Notes: generated from the sequence alone by a model not told the origin. Positions 16,970 to 26,755 are shown, numbered from the stretch's first letter. The stretch is 64,000 nucleotides of DNA from Qipengyuania seohaensis (GCF_002795865.1 NZ_CP024920.1:1089001-1153000); one strand, 5' to 3'. Numbers and translations: made by a program.

Positions 16970-17128
16970 ATGACCAAACGCGCGACCAAGCGGCCCGAGA
17001 AATTCGAGAAGCCCGAACACTGGAGCAGCGAACCGCCGCCCAAGCCCCAGAAAGGTGAGGTCGAAGAAGACCTCAGCCCGACGCGCTATGGCGACTGGGT
17101 CAAGGACGGCATCGCGATAGATTTCTGA
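16970..17128 (+). CDS. DUF1674 protein, SDHAF4-like
   Basis: The 52-residue protein ends in SPTRYGDWVKDGIAIDF, the DUF1674 signature found in the succinate dehydrogenase assembly factor SdhAF4/Sdh8, which protects flavinylated SdhA. The N-terminus is lysine-rich. The start at ATG 16970 fits the usual length; an upstream in-frame ATG at 16919 would add 17 residues. No sdh gene is nearby in this window. Confidence 0.85.
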   Translation: MTKRATKRPEKFEKPEHWSSEPPPKPQKGEVEEDLSPTRYGDWVKDGIAIDF

Positions 17129-17248
17129 TTTTTGCGCACCTGCCTCCGCAGGTGCGTCCTCGCTAGACGCGCAGCAAGCTGCGCCCGCTGCGGGCGCGCA
17201 GTCGCCCTTGCCGGGCCTCGACCGGCCCGGATGCAACTTGCGCCTTCT

Positions 17249-18652
17249 TCATGAAATTTTCTTCAAGACCACTTTCAGCCCGTCCTTGGGCTTGGGAATG
17301 GGCCAGGCCTGCCAATCGGGATCGCCCCCTGCCAGCTCGATCCGATAAAGCGGCAGCATCTGCGCCATCAGCACCTTCACCTGCATATAGGCAAAGTGCA
17401 GGCCCAGACACATGTGCGCACCGCCGCCGAAGGGAACCCAGGCATATTTGTGGCGCGCCTTTACCGCCTCGGGGGTGAAGTGCATGGGATTGAATTCGTG
17501 CGGCGTTTCCCAATGCTCTTCCTCGTGGTGGACGAAATGGGCATTGATCCCGACATGCGCGCCCGCCGGGATGCGATATCCGCCGTACTCGAACGAACGC
17601 AGGGCGCGGCGCGGGGTAGAGGGCACAGGCGGAACCATGCGCAGCGCCTCCTTGAACGCCATCTCGGTCAGTTCGAGCTTGCCGAGATCCTCGTATGCAA
17701 GGTCGCGCGCCTTTCCGGAGGCGTCCAGCCCGCCGGTCACGCTTTCGATCTCCTGCCGCAGCTTTTCCTGCCATTCGGGGTTCTTCGCCAGCAACCAGAC
17801 GAGCGAGGTTGCGCTTGAGGTGATCGTGTCGTGCGCCGCCATCATCAGGAAATTCATGTGATCGACAACCTCGTCGACCGGCATGAGCGAGCCGTCTTCA
17901 TATTCCGCCGTGGCGAACTGGCTGAACATGTCCTGCCCCCCGCCCTCTGCGCGGCGGCGATGGGTCTCCTTCGTAAAGTAATCGACGAGGAATTCCCGGC
18001 CCTTCACGCCCTTGCGCATCAGCGTGAACGGTAGCGGTTTGCGTACCGGCGCGACGCTGGCCTGGACCATGTAGACGAAGGCTTCGTTGATGCGGTCCGC
18101 TTCCGGGCCCCAGGGGATGCCGATGAAGCTGTCTGCGGCGAGGTCGAGGGTCAGTTCCTTGATCGCGGGATAGAACTGCAGATCTCCCGCACCCCACTCG
18201 TCCATGCGCTTAGCGATGCCGCGATTGAGGCTTCCGGAATAATGCCGCATCGGTCCGGGTTTGAACGCGATGGAAAGCGCACGGCGATCGACGCGGTGAT
18301 GGTCGAAATCCATCAGCATGAGCCCGCGCGGGAAGAGCTGGTCGAGGATCGGCCCCCAGCCCTGTTCGCTGCTGAACAATTTCTGCCGGTCGAACAGCAC
18401 GAGTTCGTTCGCGTCAGCACCGATCAGGGCGATGTTCCAGCCGCCAAACGCCTTGTTCTTGTAGACCCGGCCGTACTTCTCGACCGCGCGGCGCGTGAAG
18501 CCGTGCGGATCGGCCAGCATCTTGAAAGTGTTGCCGACGACCGGCCAGCCGCCCTCCCCCGGAATATGCGCCAGCTCGTCGGGCGAAGGATTGCCTTCGG
18601 TCCAGTGAGTGGGTGCGATTTCAGCCGGTTGGTGCGGTGCGAGGGTGGCCAT
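17249..18652 (-). CDS. Cytochrome P450
   Basis: A 467-residue monooxygenase with the I-helix oxygen-activation motif AAHDTITSS, the ExxR motif in KEALRMVPP and the haem-ligand loop FGGGAHMCLG (Cys415). There is no membrane anchor, as usual for bacterial P450s. The AHDT form and the PFGGGAHMCLG loop resemble the CYP51/CYP26-like branch. No ferredoxin or reductase partner gene is adjacent. The ferrochelatase gene lies immediately upstream on the same strand, so haem supply and the P450 may be linked. Substrate unknown. Confidence 0.93.
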   Translation of the reverse strand: MATLAPHQPAEIAPTHWTEGNPSPDELAHIPGEGGWPVVGNTFKMLADPHGFTRRAVEKYGRVYKNKAFGGWNIALIGADANELVLFDRQKLFSSEQGWGPILDQLFPRGLMLMDFDHHRVDRRALSIAFKPGPMRHYSGSLNRGIAKRMDEWGAGDLQFYPAIKELTLDLAADSFIGIPWGPEADRINEAFVYMVQASVAPVRKPLPFTLMRKGVKGREFLVDYFTKETHRRRAEGGGQDMFSQFATAEYEDGSLMPVDEVVDHMNFLMMAAHDTITSSATSLVWLLAKNPEWQEKLRQEIESVTGGLDASGKARDLAYEDLGKLELTEMAFKEALRMVPPVPSTPRRALRSFEYGGYRIPAGAHVGINAHFVHHEEEHWETPHEFNPMHFTPEAVKARHKYAWVPFGGGAHMCLGLHFAYMQVKVLMAQMLPLYRIELAGGDPDWQAWPIPKPKDGLKVVLKKIS

Positions 18653-18670
18653 AATTAGGTTGCTCCTGAC

Positions 18671-18690
18671 TACTTACCTCCTTGTAAGTA
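18671..18690. promoter_or_regulatory. Inverted repeat in the P450 leader, possible operator
   Basis: TACTTAC and GTAAGTA flank six bases, between hemH and the P450 gene, 18 bp upstream of the P450 start. TTAC-N6-GTAA type symmetry suits a TetR-family repressor. No such regulator gene is next to it, so this is only a candidate. Confidence 0.4.
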
Positions 18691-18700
18691 ATCGCGCAGC

Positions 18701-19723
18701 CTAAATCCAGCCCGACAATTCCCTGCGCAATATATGTTCGAGCATATCGAGCCCGGCGTCCGACGCATTGAGGCAGGAAAGGGCGGCAAACTGCTCCCCA
18801 CCCGCCTCGGTGAACTGCTCCTTGCCCTGGATCGCAAGCTCTTCCAGCGTCTCGAGGCAATCGGCCGAAAATCCGGGTGCCGCAATGGCAAGCCGCTTGG
18901 TCCCGGCCTTTGCTTCTTCTTCCAGAACCTTGTCGGTGGCGGGCTCGAGCCACTTGGCCGGACCGAATCGCGACTGGAAGGTCGTGCGGAAACGTAGGCC
19001 CGTCCCGGCGAGCTTTTCCTGCAGCAGCCGCGAGGTCTTGTGGCAATGGCAGTGATAGGGATCGCCCTGCTCCAGCGTGCGCTGCGGCATGCCGTGAAAG
19101 CTGAGCAAAAGGACCTCGGGTTCGAAATCGAGCGCGTCCAGCTGGCGGGTCAGATCCACTGCGAGCGCATCGATATAGGCCGGGTCGTCGTGATAGGGCG
19201 GGAGGGTCCGCAGACTCGCCTGCCAACGCATTTCCCGCAGCTTGTCCGCAGCTTTGTCCACAACCGTCGCGGTCGTTGCCCCGCTGTATTGCGGATAGAG
19301 CGGAGCCAGCAGGATGCGTTCGCACCCCTGGTCCATCAGCCCCTGCATCCGCTCGGGGATCGACGGGGTGCCGTAGCGCATGGCCCAGTCGACGATGACC
19401 CCCTCGCCCAGCCGCACCTGCATTGCTTCGGCCTGCTTGCGGGTGATTACCGCAAGCGGGGACCCTTCCTCGGTCCAGACCTGCGAATAGGCGTGTGCGC
19501 TTTTCTTAGGCCGGGTGTTGAGGATGATACCGCGCAGGATCGGCTGCCAGGCGATCGCCGGGATTTCCACCACCCGTCGGTCCGACAGGAATTCGCCGAG
19601 ATACCGCTTCACCGCTCCCTTTTCAGGCGCATCGGGAGTGCCGAGATTGACCACCAGCACGCCAACCTTGCCCGATTTCACGGGTGGATGGTCACTGGGG
19701 AGTTTCTGATCCTGCCAGGTCAA
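18701..19723 (-). CDS. hemH: Ferrochelatase
   Basis: HemH inserts Fe2+ into protoporphyrin IX, the last step of haem synthesis. The 340-residue protein has GVLVVNLGTPDAP at the start, AMRYGTPSI, the catalytic His in LLLSFHGMPQRT, YHCHCHKTSRLL, and the Glu-rich GFSADCLETLEEL near the C-terminus. It begins 10 bp after the oxidoreductase stop and is followed by the P450 gene, so these genes are probably co-transcribed with mrp. Confidence 0.95.
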   Translation of the reverse strand: MTWQDQKLPSDHPPVKSGKVGVLVVNLGTPDAPEKGAVKRYLGEFLSDRRVVEIPAIAWQPILRGIILNTRPKKSAHAYSQVWTEEGSPLAVITRKQAEAMQVRLGEGVIVDWAMRYGTPSIPERMQGLMDQGCERILLAPLYPQYSGATTATVVDKAADKLREMRWQASLRTLPPYHDDPAYIDALAVDLTRQLDALDFEPEVLLLSFHGMPQRTLEQGDPYHCHCHKTSRLLQEKLAGTGLRFRTTFQSRFGPAKWLEPATDKVLEEEAKAGTKRLAIAAPGFSADCLETLEELAIQGKEQFTEAGGEQFAALSCLNASDAGLDMLEHILRRELSGWI

Positions 19724-19733
19724 AACGAACCTC

Positions 19734-22058
19734 TCATAAACCTTCTGACAACAGCGGTAGGCGCCGCATCCTCAGGCCCGTCGCCGCGAAGAGTGCGTTG
19801 GCGATAGCGGGCGCGGCCACGGCTACACCAAGCTCTCCGGGGTCGAAGGGTTCCGCATCGCTCGAAATGAAATCGACCACGATGTCCGGGCAGTCGGCGA
19901 GACGCGGCAGGCCGAGCGCACCCATGTTGCGCGGCACCGGGTGGCCGTTTTCGAACCTGACCGAAGAACCGAGCGCCAGTGACAGACCGAACACCAGCCC
20001 GCCCTCGATCTGCTGGCGGGCGATGTCGAGATTGACGATCCTGCCGATGTCGACCGTGGCCGACAGCCTTGTCACCCGCGCACCGCCGGCCCCCATGCCC
20101 GCCTGTGCCACGCAGGCGATATGGCCTGCCGTCTGCGGATCGTTGCCCATGCGCACCATCGCAACACCCTGTCCGCTGCCCGAGCGCGCGCCGTCCCATT
20201 CGCCCAGCCTCGTCGCCCGGCGCAGGCATTCCGCCATGCGCGGTGCGCCGCCGAGGAGCGCCATGCGATACAGGAAGGGATCGCGTCCCGCTTCTGCGGC
20301 CAGTTCGTCGATAAAGCACTCGGTGAAGAACGCCGTCATAGCCTCCGCCCCGCCGCGCATACGCGTGACGGGAAGGCGAATGCTGGCCGGGACGTGGTCG
20401 ACCGCCACGTCCGAAATGCCGTAGGGCGGCATTGCACCTGCGACGGCAAGCGCGTCCGCCTTACCCCGACTTTCCGCACGAGCCGCCTCGGGCACGAGGT
20501 TGTCGAACAGCCGGTGCCCCATCTCGCGCATGAAGGGCGGCGTCGTGATCCTTGCGCGCCAAGCCAGCGGCTGGCCGTCGGCGCCGGTAATAGCGGCCAT
20601 GTCTGCCGTCGCGGGAGCACGCGGGGGCACGGCCTGCAAGTCTTGCACCCTCGACCAAGTCAGCTGGACGGGCCTCCCGATCTCCGCCGCGATCTGGGCG
20701 ATTTCGATAGCGTGCTGTTTTTCCAGCCGCGCGTCGAAACTGCCCCCTGCAGCAACCGGGTACAGCACGACATCCTCCGGAGATATCCCGATTGCCTTCG
20801 CCGCGGCCTCGCGGGCCAGTGAGGGAACCTGCGATGCCATCCACAATTCGAGCCGCCCGTCGACAAAGCGTGCAGTCGCACTCGCCGTTTCGAGCGGGGC
20901 ATGGACTGCGGGGGCGATCTCGTATCGCCGCACGAGGGGCGCATTTTCGAGCATCGCGTCGGGATCGCCGACTTCCATGATCCGCTCCGCCAGTTCCTCG
21001 CGCTGCTCCGAAGCGCGTTCGAGGTCGGTGTCGAGCACCGCCTGTTCGAGCGCGCCGGGACCGGTGAAATGCGCGCGCATACGCGAAAGTGCCTGGTCCG
21101 CGATCCACCAACTCTCCGCCACGGCAGCCAGCCAGCGCTTCGATTTGACGACCCCGACTAGCCCGCGCATCCCGGCAACCGCATCGGCGTCGAAACGGTA
21201 GAGCTCGGGCAGGCCGACCGGACCGTGCCGTATGGAGGCGAAGACCATGCCGGGCAGGCGGATATCTCCTGCAAAAAGATGGCTGCCGTCGACCTTGGAA
21301 GGCAGGTCGATGCGCGGGAAGCTGGTCTGCGCATCCGCTTCCCCGAACACCGGCAGCTCGAACGCTGCTTGCGGGCGCAGCGGCGCAGGATCGGGCGGAT
21401 CGAGTTCGCGCGCCTCGTCGACCAGGTCGCCGAAGCGTAGCTCGCCCCCGGTGGGATGACGCACGAAGCCGTCCGCGACCTCGCATTCTTCGGGTACGAC
21501 GTCCCATCGCTCGGCAGCTGCGCGCACCAGCATATCCCGCGCGCTGGCGGCAGCGACCCGCAGCGGCATTTCATATGCGGCGAGGCTGGTGCCCGCGACC
21601 GTTGCATTGAATGCTTGTGCGGTAGCGAAGCGATCGACCAGCCAATCTTCGGGGCTATCGGCCAGTGACGGGAAATTCGCCCAAAAAGGTGCCCAGTCCG
21701 CTGCCAGCGGAAGGTTCGGGAAGAGGCCCGAAGGCATGACCGGCTCCGCTCCGACCTGACGCCAGTCCGCGCCCAGTTCTACTGCTGCAACCTGCGCCAG
21801 AAGCGTCGTGATGCCCTGGCCCATTTCCAGCTGCGGGATCGCGACCGTCACCACGCCGTCGCGCCCGATGGTCAGCCAGCCGCCGAAGTCGGCCTCATTC
21901 GGGCCCGGAACCAGCGTCGTCGCATAATCGCGCGGCCACAGCGTCCAGGCAAGCAACAGGCCGCCCGCCGCCGCGCCTCCGACCAGCAGCTGGCGGCGAG
22001 AGACATCGGGTAATTTCACCCGGTCCGTGGCCAGGGTCAGCTTCTCGCGGAAATCCAT
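19734..22058 (-). CDS. Molybdopterin-binding subunit, isoquinoline 1-oxidoreductase beta type
   Basis: The 774-residue protein belongs to the xanthine dehydrogenase large-subunit family, IorB branch. It has a twin-arginine-like leader (SRRQLLVGGAAAGGLLLAW, residues 20-38), then GGWLTIGRDGVVTV and IPQLEMGQGITT typical of that branch. The C-terminal AVAAPAIANALFAATGLR matches the family end. It would hydroxylate an N-heterocycle or aldehyde in the periplasm. The small [2Fe-2S] subunit gene usually beside it is not found here. The start overlaps mrp by 22 bp. Confidence 0.87.
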   Translation of the reverse strand: MDFREKLTLATDRVKLPDVSRRQLLVGGAAAGGLLLAWTLWPRDYATTLVPGPNEADFGGWLTIGRDGVVTVAIPQLEMGQGITTLLAQVAAVELGADWRQVGAEPVMPSGLFPNLPLAADWAPFWANFPSLADSPEDWLVDRFATAQAFNATVAGTSLAAYEMPLRVAAASARDMLVRAAAERWDVVPEECEVADGFVRHPTGGELRFGDLVDEARELDPPDPAPLRPQAAFELPVFGEADAQTSFPRIDLPSKVDGSHLFAGDIRLPGMVFASIRHGPVGLPELYRFDADAVAGMRGLVGVVKSKRWLAAVAESWWIADQALSRMRAHFTGPGALEQAVLDTDLERASEQREELAERIMEVGDPDAMLENAPLVRRYEIAPAVHAPLETASATARFVDGRLELWMASQVPSLAREAAAKAIGISPEDVVLYPVAAGGSFDARLEKQHAIEIAQIAAEIGRPVQLTWSRVQDLQAVPPRAPATADMAAITGADGQPLAWRARITTPPFMREMGHRLFDNLVPEAARAESRGKADALAVAGAMPPYGISDVAVDHVPASIRLPVTRMRGGAEAMTAFFTECFIDELAAEAGRDPFLYRMALLGGAPRMAECLRRATRLGEWDGARSGSGQGVAMVRMGNDPQTAGHIACVAQAGMGAGGARVTRLSATVDIGRIVNLDIARQQIEGGLVFGLSLALGSSVRFENGHPVPRNMGALGLPRLADCPDIVVDFISSDAEPFDPGELGVAVAAPAIANALFAATGLRMRRLPLLSEGL

Positions 22059-22999
22059 TCGGCCAACCTGTCAGCGATTGCATTGAAGGGCGCTGCCATT
22101 TCCGTGTCGCCGGCTGCAGGAGGGTCACCGGCGTCGCTCCCCTGCCTGATCGCAAGGTCGAGTGGGATGCGCCCGAGGAACGGTAGCTCAAGTCGCTCGG
22201 CAGCAGCTTCCACGCCGCCTGCGCCGAACGGATCGGATACCTCGCCGCAGTGGGGGCAGGCATATCCAGCCATGTTTTCCACCAGCCCGATCACCGGCAC
22301 GCCAGCCGCCTCGAACAGCTGACCTGCGCGCGCGGCATCGATCAGGGCGAGATCCTGCGGGGTGGAGATCAGCACAGCGCCTGCAGGCTTGTATTTCTGG
22401 AGCATGGTCAGCTGGACGTCACCCGTGCCAGGCGGCAGGTCGATCAGGATGACTTCACGGTCGCCCCAATGCGCGTCGATCATCTGCGACAGCGCATTGC
22501 CGACCATCGGCCCGCGCCATGCGATTGCTCGTCCCGGCTGCACGAGATGCCCCATGGAAAGCATCGGGATTTCGAACCGGCTTTCCACCGGCACCAGCTT
22601 GTTGTCGCGCGCTTCCGGTTTCGCGTCGGCGGTCCCCAAGATTACCTGCTGCGAAGGGCCGTAGATGTCGGCGTCGACCAGCCCGACTTTCTTGCCGCGG
22701 CGGGCCAGCGCAATGGCGAGGTTCGCCGTCAGCGTCGACTTGCCGACGCCGCCCTTGCCGGATCCAACCGCGATCAAGAGCGGACCGCTGCGCTGTGCCG
22801 TCATGACGACGCGCACCTCGTTCACGTCTTCACGCTCGGTCAGGCGCTGGGTGATGTCGCGCTCCAGCGCGGCGCGCTCTTCCTCGCCCAGCCCTGAGGC
22901 ATCAAGCACCAGTGTCGCGCGCCCTTCCTTCAGTGTCGCACCGCTCACGCGGTCGGCAAATTCGGGGGGAAGATTGTCGGTTAAATCGCTCGTCGCCAT
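22037..22999 (-). CDS. mrp: Mrp/NBP35-family iron-sulfur carrier ATPase
   Basis: ApbC/Mrp proteins bind and transfer Fe-S clusters. The 320-residue protein has a DUF59-like N-terminal part (about 1-75), the deviant Walker A GSGKGGVGKST, a switch region DLPPGTGDVQLT, and the cluster-binding CPHCG near residue 253. It heads the same-strand run of mrp, iorB-like, hemH and P450, all genes concerned with metal cofactors. It is divergent from hflK with 75 bp between. Confidence 0.93.
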   Translation of the reverse strand: MATSDLTDNLPPEFADRVSGATLKEGRATLVLDASGLGEEERAALERDITQRLTEREDVNEVRVVMTAQRSGPLLIAVGSGKGGVGKSTLTANLAIALARRGKKVGLVDADIYGPSQQVILGTADAKPEARDNKLVPVESRFEIPMLSMGHLVQPGRAIAWRGPMVGNALSQMIDAHWGDREVILIDLPPGTGDVQLTMLQKYKPAGAVLISTPQDLALIDAARAGQLFEAAGVPVIGLVENMAGYACPHCGEVSDPFGAGGVEAAAERLELPFLGRIPLDLAIRQGSDAGDPPAAGDTEMAAPFNAIADRLAEWISARS

Positions 23000-23074
23000 G
23001 CTGGGGGCTGCTGTAGCATCGAATTACAGGCCGCAACCCCTGTTTTTCCCGCAAAGGCTACCTATAAGACATTT

Positions 23075-24226
23075 ATGAGAATTATGGACGGGTTTGGAAA
23101 AAGGATCGGCCTCGCAATGGCTGGTGGCAAGAATCCCTGGGGATCCAAGGGCGGATCTTCCGGAGACGGTGAAGGCGACGCGCCCAAGGGCGGCAAGTCG
23201 AACGGGCCGAAGAACCCGTGGCTTCCGCCAGGTAGCGGCGGTGGGGACGGCGATCGGCGCGGTCCCAATATAGAAGACATCTTCAAGAGCCGCGGCCCCG
23301 AAGGTCCGCGCCGCACCGGTGGCCCCGGTGGTCCGAACTTCCGCATTCCCCAGCGCCCCGGCGGCAAGAGCTGGTTCCCGGTCGCCGTGGTGGCGATCCT
23401 CGTCATCGGCCTCTTGGCGACCAGCGTCCACCTGATCGGCCCGCAACAGCAAGCCGTTGTCAAGACGCTCGGCAACTACACGCGGTCGATGGAACCGGGC
23501 CTCAATTTCTCCGCCCCGTTCCCGATCGAAACAGTGGATGTCGAAGATGTGCAGGGCGTGCGCGTGGTTCGTATTCCCGAAGGCAGCCAGCAGGTGAAGC
23601 TGATCCTCACCGGCGACCAGAATTTGGTCGATCTCAGCTTCATCGTGCGCTGGAACATCAAGAACCTGGAAGACTACAAGTTCGAACTGGTCGACCCGAT
23701 TGAAACGGTGAACGAAGTGGCCGAAGCCGCGATGCGTGCCGCCGTCGCCGAAAAGGAACTGGACGAGACTTTCTCCGGTCAGGGCCGTGCCGCCATTGAG
23801 CTCGATGTGCGCGAGCGGATGCAGCGGACACTCGACAGATATGAGGCAGGCGTTCGCGTCCTGGGTGTCGAAATCGAAAAGGCCGATCCGCCCGCAGAGG
23901 TGGTCGACGCCTTCCGCGACGTGCAGGTTGCCGAACAGAACGCCGACGCCGCACGCAACCAGGCGCGCGGTTATGCCCAGCAGGTGCTGGCACAGGCGGA
24001 AGGTGAAGCGGAGGCCTTCGACAAGGTCTACGAACAGTATCGCCTCGCCCCCGAAGTGACGCGGCAGCGCCTTTACTACGAAACCATGGAGCGCGTGTTG
24101 TCGAAGACCGACAAGACCGTGGTCGAAACCGGCGGGGTACAGACCTACCTGCCGCTGCCCGAGCTTAGGCGTCGTGCCCAGCAGGCAAACCCGACCGCCA
24201 CTGTAACCGCGCAGGAGGGCCAGTAA
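23075..24226 (+). CDS. hflK: FtsH protease regulator HflK
   Basis: This 383-residue SPFH-domain membrane protein forms the HflKC complex around FtsH in the inner membrane. A Gly/Pro-rich N-terminus (about 15-90) is followed by one transmembrane helix (FPVAVVAILVIGLLATSVHL, about 103-122), then the SPFH domain and an Ala/Glu-rich coiled coil (AEQNADAARNQARGYAQQVL). The N-terminal start is uncertain: ATGs at 23075, 23084 and 23117 are in frame and none has a strong binding site. hflC follows 1 bp later. Confidence 0.94.
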   Translation: MRIMDGFGKRIGLAMAGGKNPWGSKGGSSGDGEGDAPKGGKSNGPKNPWLPPGSGGGDGDRRGPNIEDIFKSRGPEGPRRTGGPGGPNFRIPQRPGGKSWFPVAVVAILVIGLLATSVHLIGPQQQAVVKTLGNYTRSMEPGLNFSAPFPIETVDVEDVQGVRVVRIPEGSQQVKLILTGDQNLVDLSFIVRWNIKNLEDYKFELVDPIETVNEVAEAAMRAAVAEKELDETFSGQGRAAIELDVRERMQRTLDRYEAGVRVLGVEIEKADPPAEVVDAFRDVQVAEQNADAARNQARGYAQQVLAQAEGEAEAFDKVYEQYRLAPEVTRQRLYYETMERVLSKTDKTVVETGGVQTYLPLPELRRRAQQANPTATVTAQEGQ

Positions 24227-24227
24227 C

Positions 24228-25073
24228 ATGGCCGTAAATATGCAACGCATCTGGGAAGATCATAAGGCGACTCTCGTCGTTCTCGGCATCGCTCTCGTCG
24301 GCCTCATGATGAGCGCCTACGTCGTGCCCGAGGAAGAACAGGTCGTCATCGTCAGGACGGGTGAACCGGTGGGCGTGGTCAACACGCCGAACGGTGGCAC
24401 GAACGCAGGCCTTTATTTCCGCCTACCTTTCATCGACCGCGTCGTGCGGATCGAAAAGCGCCTGCTCGACCTCGAAATGAGCGACGAGGAAGTGCTCTCG
24501 AACGACCAGCAGCGCCTGCTCGTCAACGCCTATGCACGCTTCCGCGTGATCGACCCGGTTACGATGGTGGAACGTGCAGGATCGACCGACGGTGTGCGAA
24601 ACGCGCTCGAACCGATCCTCAACTCGGTGCTGCGCCAGGAACTCGGCCGCCGGACCTTCCAGTCCATGCTGACCGCCGAACGCGGCAGTGCGCTGGCGAA
24701 TGTGACCGCTAATCTCGACCGCCAGGCACGCCAGTACGGTGCCGAAGTGGTGGACGTGAAGATTACCCGCACCGACCTGCCCGACGCGCCGCTGCAATCG
24801 GCATTCCGGCGCATGGAGTCGGATCGTGAACGTGAAGCGCGCACCATCCGTGCACAGGGTGGCCGCGATGCGCGGATCATCCGCGCGGAAGCGGACGCCG
24901 AAAGCGCGCGGATCTACGCCGAGGCATTCGGCAAGGATGCGCAGTTCTACGACTTCTATCGCGCCATGCAGAGCTATGATGCCACCTTCGCACCCGAGAA
25001 CGGCGATGCGGAAAGCAGCATCATCCTGTCGCCGGACAATGAGTATCTGAGGCAGTTCCGCGGACGGCGTTGA
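24228..25073 (+). CDS. hflC: FtsH protease regulator HflC
   Basis: The 281-residue partner of HflK has one N-terminal transmembrane helix (LVVLGIALVGLMMSAYVV, about 17-34), the SPFH domain starting at EEEQVVIVRTGEPVG, and the conserved DVKITRTDLP and REAR-rich coil region. It forms the HflKC cage modulating FtsH proteolysis. Gene order hflK-hflC-degP is the usual one. A GC-rich hairpin lies after the stop. Confidence 0.95.
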   Translation: MAVNMQRIWEDHKATLVVLGIALVGLMMSAYVVPEEEQVVIVRTGEPVGVVNTPNGGTNAGLYFRLPFIDRVVRIEKRLLDLEMSDEEVLSNDQQRLLVNAYARFRVIDPVTMVERAGSTDGVRNALEPILNSVLRQELGRRTFQSMLTAERGSALANVTANLDRQARQYGAEVVDVKITRTDLPDAPLQSAFRRMESDREREARTIRAQGGRDARIIRAEADAESARIYAEAFGKDAQFYDFYRAMQSYDATFAPENGDAESSIILSPDNEYLRQFRGRR

Positions 25074-25102
25074 CCGTTCGTCGAACCGCCCACGGGGCGT
25101 TC

Positions 25103-25123
25103 AAGGGGCATTCAGCGCCCCTT
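25103..25123 (+). terminator. Hairpin after hflC
   Basis: AAGGGGC and GCCCCTT flank a seven-base loop, 30 bp after the hflC stop. It is followed by only one further T, so it is a weak intrinsic terminator or an attenuator between hflC and degP. Confidence 0.45.
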
Positions 25124-25204
25124 TGCACTCTCTTCGTCCGGAACCGCTTGCGCGGGACCGCATAGAAGAAGTGCGTTCCGCGCACAGATAATATCGAAGA
25201 GGAA

Positions 25205-26755
25205 ATGAAGGACGTGAAGCCAGTGCGATATGCCTATTCCGTAACCGCCGCCCTGCTTGCCGGAGGTGCAGCCCTTTCGCTCGCAGGCTATCCCGCAGGT
25301 GCCCAGGTCGCCCAGAACGACGACACGCACATGGCCAATGTGGTGCCGCGCGCAGGTGCGCCCGCCAGCTTTGCCGACCTGACCGAGCAATTGCAGCCGG
25401 CCGTGGTCAACATCTCCACCCGTCAGCGGATCGAGGTACCGACCAACAACGGCAATCCTTTCGCCGGCACCCCGTTCGAAGATCTGTTCAACCGCCGCAA
25501 CGGTGGCCAGCAGCGTGAACCGCAGTACCGCGAAGGCCAGTCGCTGGGTTCGGGCTTCTTCATTTCGGCAGACGGTTATGTCGTCACCAACAATCACGTC
25601 GTCAGCCCCTCGGGACGCGGCACCGTGGAAGAGATCACCGTGACCCTGCCCGACGGCAGCGAGTACGAAGCCGAACTGGTGGGCACCGATGCGCAGTCGG
25701 ACCTTGCCGTGCTGAAGGTGAACCGCCGAGAAGATTTCCCGTTCGTCCGCTTCGGCGATTCCAGCCAGGCCCGTGTGGGTGACTGGGTGGTCGCCATCGG
25801 CAACCCCTTTGGCCTTGGCGGAACCGTGACCAGCGGCATCGTCTCCAGCGTGCTGCGCAACACCGGTGCGGGCGCTTACGATCGCTATATCCAGACCGAC
25901 GCCGCCATCAATCGCGGCAACTCGGGCGGTCCGCTGTTCGACATGCAGGGCAATGTGATCGGCATCAACAACGCCATCTATTCGCCCTCCGGCGGCAGCG
26001 TGGGGATCGGCTTTGCCATCCCGGCGGAGACGGCAGCTCCCATCGTCGCCAAGCTGCGCGAAGGCGTGGAGATCGAGCGCGGTTACCTGGGCATCCAGAT
26101 CCAGCCGGTCACCGAAGACGTGGCCGCATCGCTCGGCCTCGAGCGCAATCGCGGCGAATTCGTGCAGTCGGTCCAGCCGGGCCAGCCTGCCGAGGACGCC
26201 GGACTTGAGCCAGGCGATATCGTCCTGTCGGTCAACAACCGTGCCGTGACGCCGGACCAGACGCTCTCCTATCTCGTCGCGAATATCGCACCGGGGACGA
26301 CCATCCCGCTCGAAATCTTCCGCGAGGGCGAACGACGCCGTCTCAACGTGACGGTCGGCAAGCGTCCCAGCGAAGAGGAACTCCGCCAGAGCCAGATGTT
26401 CGATCCCGACGCCGAGCCGGAAGAGGACATGGGCCCTGCCGACAGTGAGATCATCGAAGATCGCCTTGGTCTCCAGGTGCTCGAGATCACGCCGCAGATT
26501 GCTCGCCAGCTGGGAGCAAGCGCGGACACGGACGGTCTCGTCATCGCCGCGGTGAACCAGAACTCCGATGCAGCCCGCAAAGGCCTTCAGCGCGGCGACA
26601 TTATCCTGAGCGCAAACTATCGCGCCGTGGCTAACGTCGAGGACCTGGAAGGTGCGGTTCGCGCCGCGCAGGCCGAGAACCGCGAAGCTGTGCTTCTGCG
26701 CGTGCAGCGGCGCGGTCGTCCGGCCCAATACGTGGCGGTCCGCCTCAGCCGCTGA
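25205..26755 (+). CDS. degP: Periplasmic serine protease, DegP/Do family
   Basis: The 516-residue protein has a signal peptide (about 1-34, ending AGAQ), a trypsin-like domain with His131 (TNNHVV), Asp166 (SDLAVLK) and Ser240 (GNSGGPLF), and two PDZ domains, about 285-375 and 425-512. It degrades or chaperones misfolded envelope proteins. GAGGAA precedes the ATG. It follows hflKC and is closed by a strong terminator, so the three genes make a membrane quality-control cluster. Confidence 0.95.
   Translation: MKDVKPVRYAYSVTAALLAGGAALSLAGYPAGAQVAQNDDTHMANVVPRAGAPASFADLTEQLQPAVVNISTRQRIEVPTNNGNPFAGTPFEDLFNRRNGGQQREPQYREGQSLGSGFFISADGYVVTNNHVVSPSGRGTVEEITVTLPDGSEYEAELVGTDAQSDLAVLKVNRREDFPFVRFGDSSQARVGDWVVAIGNPFGLGGTVTSGIVSSVLRNTGAGAYDRYIQTDAAINRGNSGGPLFDMQGNVIGINNAIYSPSGGSVGIGFAIPAETAAPIVAKLREGVEIERGYLGIQIQPVTEDVAASLGLERNRGEFVQSVQPGQPAEDAGLEPGDIVLSVNNRAVTPDQTLSYLVANIAPGTTIPLEIFREGERRRLNVTVGKRPSEEELRQSQMFDPDAEPEEDMGPADSEIIEDRLGLQVLEITPQIARQLGASADTDGLVIAAVNQNSDAARKGLQRGDIILSANYRAVANVEDLEGAVRAAQAENREAVLLRVQRRGRPAQYVAVRLSR

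Noticed and set aside
17134..17156. GC-rich hairpin CGCACCTGC/GCAGGTGCG after the DUF1674 gene as a terminator
   Set aside because: No T-run on either strand after the stem; left as an unexplained hairpin.
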